Source of the DNA: Apoda limacodes
Lineage: Eukaryota; Arthropoda; Insecta; Lepidoptera; Limacodidae
Assembly: GCA_946406115.1 (NCBI GenBank)
Contig: OX291557.1
Span: 17,578,501 to 17,642,500 of the forward strand
Length of the DNA stretch: 64,000 nt
Reading direction: 5' to 3'
In this document: positions 54,546 to 64,000 of the stretch, in pieces
Layout: each line of letters starts with the position of its first letter
How positions within the stretch are numbered: the stretch's first letter is position 1
Notes under the pieces: generated by a model
Databases searched by the model: none
Seen by the model: the letters and a program-made list of their open reading frames with translations, nothing else
Told to the model about the DNA's origin: nothing
Position numbers and translations under genes: made by a program

Positions 54546-54722
54546 ATATAATACCACTAAGGTGGCAAACAAGCTAACGATCCGCCTGATGGTAAGCGGT
54601 CACCGTAGCCTATGGACGCAGAGGGATATCACTCGCGTGTTGCCGACCCTACCAAAATCTAATAACTTCTTTCTTGAAGAACCCCATACTATAGTCCTTA
54701 GAGAAAACCTTTGCAGCCTATT
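54546..54722 (-). mobile_element. LINE 3'-end fragment
   Basis: 'ataccactaaggtggcaaac', 'cgcctgatggtaagcgg', 'cttctttcttgaagaacccc'. Minus-strand tail of the 1905-3016 family with a deletion around 54620. Confidence 0.8.
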
Positions 54723-55009
54723 ATAGCTAGTCAATAAAAGATACGTTTATATTTTTCCTACGCTAATGTGAAAACTTTACAGGACAATAATCTAGGCGTT
54801 CTCGTTGCAACATTCTTTTAGTACCTAAAAGCATTTTTTTTTGCATTGTCAGGTATTTAGTGATAGAAGAAAATTCTTTTTTTTAAAAATAACTCAAACT
54901 TCAAATATCACAACATCATCGTTGAAGACTTAAAAGACAAAAAATAAAAGTAAAAAAGAAACGTTAAATGCCTGACAATTATGTTTAGAGCTTGATAAAA
55001 ATAATATTC

Positions 55010-55142
55010 ACATTCCGAGCCGCAGTTGAATTTAAAAAATGCAGGGAAATGGCGGCGGCGAGAGTAAACTTCACGAGTGGGAAACATTTCGGGCGCCTGT
55101 TGTCAAAGGACCGACTGGAGCGGTGCTTTAGTTTTGTGCTCA
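55010..55142 (+). other. GC-rich exon-like segment, possible first exon
   Basis: About 130 bases richer in GC than the surroundings contain GAAATGGCGGCGGCG, an ATG in fair context. A 32-codon frame follows (MAAARVNFTSGKHFGRLL..), ending at a good donor, CTCAG|GTATTT at 55143. It could be the first coding exon of an unseen plus-strand gene or a 5' UTR exon; no domain is recognisable and no partner exon was found. Confidence 0.3.
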
Positions 55143-55149
55143 GGTATTT

Positions 55150-56083
55150 ATTAATTACATTACCACACGTGTTGTTTGCTATAAATAAAAATAACGTTAT
55201 TTAACGTTAGTTAATATAAAAATGTGTGTCTTTACTGTTTTAATCCCCAGAAAAGAAGAAAGGACTGGATACAAACCCTTTTGAGGTGGACAGCCTATAG
55301 TCTAATAATGTGTATCTGAAGGAGACTTTGGATAATTCCCATGAGTCTAAATCACCAGCTGTAGTTATAAAAACTTAACTAAACTTCCAGGTACAGAATA
55401 AGACCTAGTTAGTAATTTTGTCAGGTACATGGGTTAGATAGATTAAAAATTATTTTTCGCCTTAAACAAAGACGAACTTAATGCCTCTTGACAATATCTA
55501 CCAGTTTACCTAAACTTAAGGTGTTCCATGTTATGGTTAGTATTGTTACACATTCAACGCATAGTATATTATAGCAGCAATATGGCACGTTATGATTTTT
55601 TTTTATAGAAACAAGCGAGTCACGTTTTCAGCGGCATGACAGAAAGAAAGAACTTTGGGATGCGCAACCAAAATGTCACATTTTTGTGAGATTTGCGTGT
55701 AGTTTTAACATAGTGTGTTCAGGGTAAGGCTTGGGTCTTTAAATTATAGGTCAAACGGCAGTAGTAGGTCTCAAAACGTAGTAAATGACAAGTAATAGAT
55801 AAATTAACTAAAATACCTTTTAAACTGAATAAGTAATAGAGATACGCGCGTAGGTAATTAATTGGCGTATGAACAAAATATGGAAGGTTGATTTTCGGTT
55901 GGACTATGACTTAAGCACTGTAAAATAGATAATATAACGTATAATCACTAAAGATTCGAATAGATTAACTAAAAAAAACACGGAGCTGAATATTTTTTTA
56001 TGCATTAAATTATTTTTGAAAATTACGTCGTCGGCAGCTATATATTATAAAATAGTCTAAAAGAAATAGCATTAAACGTGATT
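55150..56083. other. AT-rich region, no features
   Basis: No gene or named repeat is supported. Confidence 0.4.
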
Positions 56084-56328
56084 GATAACATCAAACAGAT
56101 AATATGGCTAGAATGAAACTTTATATGATAGTCCAAAATAATTTAACATTAAGTCTATGTCTATAAAATTTATTAAGACTAAATTTTTAAGATAAAGTTA
56201 GTACTTTTAATAACATCAACAGATAATATGGCTAGAATTAAACTTTACATGATAGTCCAAAATAATTAAACATTAAAGTAAAGTTTTATTAAGACTAAAT
56301 ATTTCAGATAAAGTTAGTACTTTTAATC
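56084..56328. repeat. tandem duplication of a ~120-base unit
   Basis: Two units share 'cagataatatggctagaat', 'gatagtccaaaataat', 'tattaagactaaat' and 'gataaagttagtactttta'. The second unit is about 10 bases shorter. Confidence 0.85.
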
Positions 56329-57842
56329 AACGTTTATTTCACACAAAGTTAACTTTATTTGAAATTCCTTCAGTGCTATAATTTCATGATGGCACTGGCC
56401 GTTCGGTTAATAAAACTAGACCTAAACAATATTTAAGATATTATTATTATTTACTATTATTATCGCACGTTTAACACAAGCAAGTCAAGTACAACACGAA
56501 TTTTAGAGACGTAAATATTTATAAAAAACAATACATACATTTAAAACAATACCTTCCTACATTAAATTGTAAAAATAATAAATACAAGTAGAATAACACA
56601 AAAAGGGCACTTTTAAAATGTCTTTTTCATTTAAAGTTTGTAGTACCACAGAATAAAGAATATTGTAGTACTTTGACTTCAATATTCTTGGTGTGCGCTA
56701 GACCGTGAGGGCTATTCCGTGATGCATTAGCCGGTCTCTGAACTGGAGTGAATCGGCAGGTATTTTTAGCCACACTAACAAACACACCACAGTGCTCGAT
56801 ATTTAGATATGCCTATCTAATTCTATAACTCAATTAGAATCGTCTATCTACATTGCTATTGACTAACATAATCGGTATCATAATCTAAAAATCAAATTAT
56901 ACATTACAGTAACAAGTAGGTGCATCAATAATAAATAAACACACGTAAGATCATCATAAGGGAAAATAATACAATCTACAGTAGGTAATATATGGATTTG
57001 GTCATAAAAAATATCTATGGATTTATATTATTTGGCAGTGTCAAGGTACTGTCTTTAGGGTTCCGTACCCGAAGTGGCCAAACGGGTATCCGTTACTGTC
57101 TTGCTTGTCTCTCACGTGTCCGTCCAGCGTCTGTCACACAGGTTTAACAGCCAAAATGGTGGGAGGTTCAGTCTTCAAATTTTCACAGTGTAAGCATCTT
57201 GTTGACCCTAGGACTTCATTTTTATTTTACTAAACTTGGCATTTTCTACACAATCATTGTTCATTTGCGTGCTGCCAACTTGGATTTAAAATAGACATTG
57301 AAGCATTGAAGATTACTAAAGAGATAGAGATATCAAATTAATTAAATGATTGTCTTGAAAGAAAATGCTGAAACATTTGTGAAAAAGTTAATGAATGAAT
57401 GAAAAAAGATTTGATCAACATAGTATGTAACAAAAAAAAATTGAATGAAACAGACAGTTCGAAGATAACTGATTTTTTATTTTAATTATATTCAATTTAT
57501 ATTGTTATTTGAAAGTGTGGAAAAATTAAATCTTTGGAAGAGTGGAACCTCCACCACCACGGACGCAAAGCGAAATCGAAAACCCTAGGCTACCGCCGAC
57601 TGCTTGTCTGTTCGTAATCTGTAATCAGTTTGATGACTGATTATGTATTTTATAATTAACCACGTACTTCTCTAAGGATGGAAGAAATAAACATTTTAGT
57701 GGACTGTTAGGTCGTAAGTAGTTGATTTTAAGTATTTTAGGGGTTATTTAATTTATTTTATTATTCGTCATTTTAGGCGAACTAAATTGTAAAACTTACA
57801 GTATTGTGAATCTCCTGTCTTGTCTTTATTTTTCCGTTTCCC
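56329..57842. other. AT-rich region with a 'ggttccgta' repeat piece
   Basis: At 57055-57190 'tagggttccgtacccg', 'ctcacgtgtccgtcc' and 'aaaatggtgggaggttc' belong to the dispersed family also at 25.5 and 47.8 kb. No gene seen. Confidence 0.4.
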
Positions 57843-57932
57843 TAAGGGTCAGCTCATACCGCGACGCAACATGAAGCGGCTTGAAAATCCGCCGCGCGGC
57901 GCATCCCAAAGTCGGTATGAGCCGACTCATAG
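57843..57932. mobile_element. small GC-rich inverted-repeat element
   Basis: 'gggtcagctcataccgcgac' is mirrored by 'ggtatgagccgactc' at the right end, about 90 bases in all, with 'gccgcgcggcgc' inside. Similar in theme to 48205-48290. Confidence 0.55.
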
Positions 57933-58641
57933 TGTAGTTTTTTTAAGCTGTGTTTAAGATTAATTTCAGAGATTTTGTAGTACCTTAAATTTTCCTAGTA
58001 AACAGTATCCTAAATACTGACCAGGTTATATTTATACGTGCTATCAATCATAAAGTATGCAAGCTGTCAAGTTTTAGCTGCATGAATTCTCTACAGTTTT
58101 ATTACTATGCATAGATAGATGATAGCCATTTACGAAGCCGATAGCGATTGAGTTACAAAATATGAGCATAGGTTTTCTCCGAGCCGATTATTCAGCTGAG
58201 TCATTGTAATGGGCTGGGCGAATTGTGTATTAGTGTCATTGTGTTGCATTGTAGGTTAAAAAGTGTATAAGAAATGTATGTTTATGACTAAAGATTGTGA
58301 CGTCATATTTTTTATTATACCAATGATTTCTCGTCTGTTTTCATCAAACTATATGTGATACGATCTTTTACAACTGTTTTTATGGCTACTTTGTAACGCT
58401 TAGATTACAGGCAGCCGTCCATGAATTACGTCATATTTAGAGGACAGACGGGCAGACGGGTCATTCTAAGTGCATTACAGTCAGAATTAATTTATTTTAT
58501 ACCAATAAAACGCGTGTCATTTACTATTTGGCTAAAAAAAAACCAAAAAAAGCTTGTAAAGTTTGAACCTTGTGGTTAAAGAAAATAGTTCTGATAGTGA
58601 TAAGTTTAAATTGTTTTTTTAAAACCACTCGTAAAAGTATA

Positions 58642-58915
58642 CTCCCTCACAGCCTAGTTGGTAGTGTGGCCAGCTGCTGTGCAGAGGGTGTGGGTTAGAT
58701 TCCCACACTGGACAAACATTTATGTCATGTCATAATATGAACATTTGTGTTTGTCTTGAGTCTGGGTGTATTTATGTATATGTATGAATTTACAAAAAAA
58801 AGTAATTGTTATGTATTTGTATCCGTTGTCTGGTATCCATAACACAAGCTCTGCTTACTTTGGGGCCAGACGACGCTGTATATAATGTTATTTAATATTT
58901 ATTATGATTATAAGT
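58642..58915 (+). mobile_element. tRNA-derived SINE, full length
   Basis: 'cctcacagcctagttggtag', B-box-like GGTTAGATTCC, 'gtctgggtgtatttatg', an A-run, 'atccgttgtctggtatcc', 'ggggccagacgacgctg' and an ATTT-type tail. One of the most complete copies of the 11083 family. Confidence 0.8.
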
Positions 58916-61573
58916 ATGATAAAAGTGATAATGATATCATAAATGCATCCGGAACGGTTGTCGTTTGATGATATACTAGTGGGACGCAGGGAGTCACGAC
59001 AAAGGTGTTCGATACTAAAGGAAGATGCTACCCGAACAAAACTGTTTTAACAAAATCTATATAGACAAAATCCTATTCAACCTCACTGAAGTAAAAGAGC
59101 ATATCTATATTCTATGATTTAGAAACATTGGTTTTAAGATGATGACCTACGTCCGATAGACATTGATACAGAGAATGAACTAACTACCACGTTACGTTCA
59201 TTCGAATAAAGACCACTTTTTAGCAAAAAAAAACACAGCTACAGTGCGGTCAATACCTATCGTCAAAAGACAATACTACTGGCTGCATGGTTAATTCTTT
59301 GCTTTTTTCCCTAACAGCTGATTATGAAATGCTTAATCGATTACTCTGTCCATATATGTGACCATCACGGAGATCAACTATTGTTTAAATACAATAAAAT
59401 TGATAAGCGTTGAAAGACCGGCTGAACAACTAAGCCAGTCAAAGTTGTATCTAAATGTTAATAATCCTGATATTACAAAATCAATTTGCTGTACAATGTA
59501 TAAAAGCTAATCAGGTTGCAAACGAAGCGTAAATCATGTAAAATTACGGCCTTTACTACTTTTTAAAGCCGACGTGTAGGGTGTTCCATCTAACTATTTC
59601 GTAGCAGAATTGTTAGCAGGTAGCGTTTCATTAGCTTTTGGTAGTTAAATCATAGCAAAGTCTAGAGATGACTTTAATGCGTCAAAGTAAGGCGTTTCGT
59701 CTTATCGCTTTTGCTAAGAAAAACCCATATTCAGAAGAGGGTATTCTGTACTACTTTTTGGATATCAAACGCGTTTCATTATAACAATAATAGCGCCGCT
59801 AAAATCATTATCAGCTGCGCTTAGACGGAACGGGTGCTAAAATGACGTTTTACTATTTATTTGCAACGCCGCTCAGAAGGAACGCGCCTTTGATGTCACA
59901 ACAACACAACATACCGTAACGTTTACCTGAGAACGTTACGTTGTTGGTTGTATACAAAATGGTCCAAGTGTTGCCATCTCAAACGGATCCGAGTCGCTAG
60001 ATTCAATATCAAAAGTCCCAAAAAATTATTACACCTTTATACTACCTACATCTTTAACAATTTAAAACTTAAAATTTTAGTTAAATTGTGATTGTATGAT
60101 AAAAATTGCCATTTTTAGCAGTAATCTGTAATATTAAGTTTTTTTTGTGTTGTGTTGTGCTGTAATGTTTATTTGTAAGTTTAAAAGTAACCATTTTGAC
60201 TTTTCTTGGGTCTTTATTTTATTAAATAATTAAAAGCAATTAAAAATTCAACTTACACTCCGTAAAACAGAGCTACACCACATCTATAAAGTATGTATAG
60301 ATTTAAATCACTTTAAAATATATCACATGCCATATTTAAATCACAGCTGCCAAAAATATTTTTTTATGTAGCAGAAAACTTAAAATAGTGTTACGTGACT
60401 TCATTTGTCGCTGCAAAATGCAAATAAACAAATAGCGATTGCATGATGACTGTACCTTAAAAGTCGTGAGACAAGTCGCCTAATTATTTCTGACGTCAAA
60501 ACTTTTTTCTGTCGCTAAAACATAAGCAAAAGTCGAAATTTCTAAATTGGTAACACTAAAATGGTTGCGGTGGGATTGCAATATCTGGCCAGTGAACAAA
60601 TAAACGATCTGAACCGTACCGTTTGGGCTGGGATGATGAACACTTAGCAACTTGTAGAGAGAGGTTATCTTGTCATAAACTAATGACAATTTTGAATGCA
60701 AAAGACCAATTGACGTCATAACCACGGTACATAAACTTAAAAAATAATCTAACTAAAATCAACTCTCTACAAATACCACAGATCATAGCAAGGTATTTTG
60801 TTTTTTTTTTTCGTAGTTGTTCTAACATCGGCTGTAAATGAAAAATTATGACTATCGGTGTCCATTTTATTTAATACGGAAAACCACCTTACAGCAACTT
60901 AATCCGTGGTTTCTTTCCAGACGGTTCGCTACCGTAACTGGCAACTTAACTGATGCGGTTTCACCATCTATGGCCACTTTATTTTGGGCAAAACCTCTAA
61001 ATACAAACAGATTTGTCGTATTTGTAATTTTGGCGTTGGATTTCTATATTAATTTTTATATTTCGTAATTTGGTTTTTGTGTGTTTTGTGCGTGAAAGTA
61101 GACAAAATCTCAAATATCAAATCTCAAGACAATAATATTATTTACTACATTAATTAGTCTGTTTTTTTGTTATTGTCAATAAATTACTAAAAGCTAGTTA
61201 CAGGGATTTGGTATTTTGCTGTTCGTGATTCATCTTATTTTACGTCAGCAACGCTATAATGTGGTTTACAATTTATCTTTAAATGGTACCTAATTCGCTG
61301 ACCTTAACAGTATGAGCTATGGCCACGTTTTTGAGATAGCATTTTAGGTTGGCTGGTTGTTTTAACATTCCTTGGCTTATTGAAGTACAGTAGGTAGGGA
61401 TGGGGCATAAATGGCAACTAGAAGCGGTTGCGTTAACCTGTGGGGATCCATTTCTGCAGGCGGCGAAGTTTTGTCAATTTGGTAATTTAAAGGGTAAAAT
61501 AATATTAAAGAGACTTTACGCCACCAACATTTCTACTGGTACCTTTTTATTTTTATGGTAAATTTATTAAAGT
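58916..61573. other. AT-rich region, no gene recognised
   Basis: Open frames at 60480-60725 (minus) and 60838-61068 (plus) lack motifs or composition that would support them. A short palindrome 'cgtaacg..cgttacg' lies near 59917-59942. Nothing else is named. Confidence 0.4.
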
Positions 61574-61875
61574 ACGTACCTGGTAGATCATGATTTGCAC
61601 ATTTCTTTTTACCGACGCCATCTATTGTCAAGTAGCTTTAGTGTTGCTGTGTCGGTAAAAATAATAGTATTACTACTCGCCGATAGATGTCAAGAAGAGT
61701 CATATTTTTCAGTTTATCATTGCCTGAAAACACGGATAAAACGACGAATCGATTAATCGCCCCCGAAACCCCTCGGATACTAAATATCATGAAAATCGTT
61801 GGAGCCGTTTCCGAGATTTATAATATATCTTTTTATATACGTATATGCAAGCATTGCTTGGTTAAAGGTATAAGA
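61574..61875 (-). mobile_element. Helitron-like element, minus strand
   Basis: Inverse of the family at 26870-27201: 'gccatctattgtcaagtagc', 'actactcgccgatagatg', 'atcgcccccgaaacccc', ending 'aaaggtataaga', the inverse of the TC start. The 3' hairpin is eroded. Confidence 0.65.
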
Positions 61876-62648
61876 TGTAATACACGTGGATTAGCTATAA
61901 GATAGCACTAACTTACACCAATAGAACTTTTATCATATTTATAATCAGTCTTGGATGATCTCAAGTTAAATAACCTTATTACGCAATCAGAGAGCGAGTG
62001 CTGCGATCGCATCTCGGATTTCGCAAACGAGTCCCAGTGGGGTTTTAGGATATCAAATGGAATCATCTTAGTTTATATTCAAAACGAAAATACGCAGCAG
62101 ATTAACGTTACTGAGTTCTCCGTTATCAATCAATAAGTAAAACTACTATTTTAAAATTGATATTTTTCGGTATAACGATATTATCGTTTACATAAGTACA
62201 TCTGTAGAATACTGTAAAATATGTATCGAATAAGTTACTTATGATTTCTCTTGCTTTGTTTATAATTTTTTCATTTATGAAAAGTGAATGTTTAAAGAAT
62301 ATTAAGGTAGGTATATAATTTAGGGTCCATTAAATATTACCTAAAAAATACCTTCGTGAGCTAATATAATAATTTTATATAAATAAGTAATAATTTAAAT
62401 CTATAATCTGTATGAAATTATAATTAATCATTCAGTCATCAACAGTCATTTTGATTCAAAATTAAACAAAAAAATGCACAGATTTCTTTGCCACAAAATT
62501 GTGAATATAAACATATATGAGTACATAGGTAATTGTATTAATCTTTGTAATTTTATTTTTGTGTATATGTGCCTATACATATAATTATACATACGAGTAT
62601 ATTCAATATATTTTTGACTTAAATTACATAATAATAAGAAATAATTAT
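61876..62648. other. AT-rich region, no features
   Basis: The short open frame at 61951-62136 is unsupported. No repeat is recognised. Confidence 0.4.
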
Positions 62649-62928
62649 TTGGTACCTGGCAGACCGAGCTCTGCTCGTTTTTTTTTAACAACGCCATCTA
62701 TTGTCAAGTAGCTTTAGTGTTGCTGTGTTGTTAAAAATAATAGTATTACTACTCGCCAATAGACGTCGGGAAGAGTCATATTTTTCAGTTTATCACTGCC
62801 TGAATACACGGATAAAACGACGTTTTCTAGAAACGAAACCTGGCAAGATCGATTTATCGCCCCCGAAACCCCCAGCATGCTAAATTTCATGAAAATCGTT
62901 AGAGACGTTTCCGAGATTCAGTTTATAA

Positions 62929-62961
<33 letters not shown>

Positions 62962-62985
62962 AGAATAGCTCGTTCAAAGGTATTA
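62649..62985 (-). mobile_element. Helitron-like element, minus strand
   Basis: It starts 'ggtacctggcagaccgagc' with the hairpin 'gagctctgctc', then 'gccatctattgtcaagtagc', 'atcgcccccgaaaccccc' and an AT dinucleotide run before 'gttcaaaggtatta'. Same family as 26870-27201. Confidence 0.7.
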
Positions 62986-62989
62986 TTTA

Positions 62990-63733
62990 TGCCAACTAAC
63001 TGTCATCTGTCAACTGAACAAAAATAATAGAGATTGCCCTTCGACAATGGTTCCCTATAATAATTATAGTCAATCATTACAAAATTATACACTTACCAAG
63101 AAAATGTCGTAGCATTCCTGATCCCCTGTCGCTTAATTTTGGCTTATATTGTTGCCAGTAATATGTACTCTTCGTGAGAATTTCTTGAAGGGTCACATTC
63201 GACGACCCGCTGATCAACAGTTAATACGAGGGTTTACAAGATCTTTAGGTTATTCCTACCGATATGGTATACTTAACATCAAGTGAAATAGCCCACTGTA
63301 CGTCTTCTCGGCGACTACAAAACGACCGTACTTTACAACTAAATAAACAATAATAGAAGATCGTTAAGCTAAAATCAACAATGTTAATCTCAAATAGAGC
63401 TTATTTTTCTTTGTCAAAAATATTATATAGATAGGCGAACAGCTTAGCGTATAAAGTGGAAAATAATTAATTTCAATTATATCACATAAGATAAATAAAT
63501 TCTATCAAAGTAATTTTCAAGCTTTGTAGTTACTTAACATTTTATGAAATAAACTGTGTTTCCTCTACTGTTCAGAAGGAGATTAAAAATAGAAAAACGA
63601 GAGGTTCGGTCGTTTTTTTTTTAAAAGCGATGTTTAAACAGATAACCTAAAATATATGTTAATATTTATTTATTTAACGATGTTAAAACAGTGAGGTATT
63701 TCAGTCACATTTACTTTGTTAAATGATAATAAC
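62990..63733. other. AT-rich region with a strong minus-strand splice donor
   Basis: On the minus strand CTTG|GTAAGTG has its exon edge at 63096. It could end a non-coding 5' exon of Src64B, since the first coding exon has an acceptor upstream of its ATG. No ORF is associated. The rest shows nothing. Confidence 0.3.
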
Positions 63734-63980
63734 CTAGCTTTTGCCCACGGTTCCACCCGCCTTAAATTCGATTATCGGTGTAGGATTTTAACGGCAACTC
63801 CAAAATTATAGAAAAAAACACTTGACGTTTCCAAGTAGCATATGTCCTTCCTTATTCCTTCAATATGGTGACTCAAACTATCTTCATGCCGAATTTCATC
63901 TTCATCGGTTCAACAGTTTGAACGTGAAGAGGTAACAGACAGACAGAGTTACTATTGATTTTTTATAATATTAGTATGGA
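63734..63980 (-). mobile_element. Lep1-like Helitron, minus strand
   Basis: The left end CTAG at 63734-63737, next to 'cttttgcccacgg', is the inverse of the 3' terminus, and 'aatattagtatgga' at the right is the inverse of the TC start. The body matches 42004-42327 in inverse. Confidence 0.75.
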
Positions 63981-64000
63981 TTGCGGTTGCAATAAACTTA

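Noticed and set aside
60838..61068. 76-codon plus-strand frame
   Set aside because: No motif, composition shift or splice signal supports it.

Overview
The window is AT-rich animal nuclear DNA packed with old transposon copies. Its dispersed repeats are typical of moths and butterflies: Helitrons ending in CTAG, tRNA-derived SINEs, and non-LTR element tails reading 'ccaccttagtggtat' before poly-A. I therefore infer a lepidopteran genome; the species cannot be read from the sequence.

One host protein gene can be assembled with confidence. It is a Src-family tyrosine kinase orthologous to Drosophila Src64B, on the minus strand. Five coding exons (11816-11768, 4814-4604, 4255-4002, 3380-3193, 1445-711) join with matching phases into a 478-residue protein: a myristoylation/palmitoylation N-terminus, SH3, SH2, kinase domain and a regulatory C-terminal tyrosine. 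The first coding exon holds only 49 coding bases and lies 7 kb upstream of the SH3 exon. An acceptor site sits 45 bases upstream of the ATG, so at least one non-coding 5' exon must lie at higher coordinates. Much of the remaining 52 kb may therefore be the first intron of this gene. Two candidate non-coding exons are noted, ending at 35368 and 63096.

A tRNA-Leu(AAG) gene lies in the large coding intron on the opposite strand (6166-6247).

The rest is repeats. 1.4-11 kb: introns with two long partial copies of one non-LTR retrotransposon (1.9-3.0 kb and 8.0-9.0 kb), a decayed piece of another, Helitrons and a SINE. 12-31 kb: sparse sequence with nested inverted-repeat elements (15.7-16.3 kb), a pogo-like element carrying two further insertions (21.3-21.95 kb), composite repeats (25.5-27.2 kb) and a foldback with arms of about 310 bp (30.7-31.5 kb). 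32-46 kb: a dense Helitron/SINE zone with a 5S-rRNA-derived SINE, a foldback at 37.7-38.2 kb, and a Jockey-like retrotransposon inserted into a Helitron (39.2-41.1 kb). 46-64 kb: tandem duplications, small inverted-repeat elements, a second 5S-derived SINE, more Helitrons and largely featureless AT-rich DNA.

I found no gene cluster, CRISPR array or other multi-gene system. The unusual content is structural: long hairpin-forming elements, nested insertions and GC-rich candidate exons without an assigned gene.
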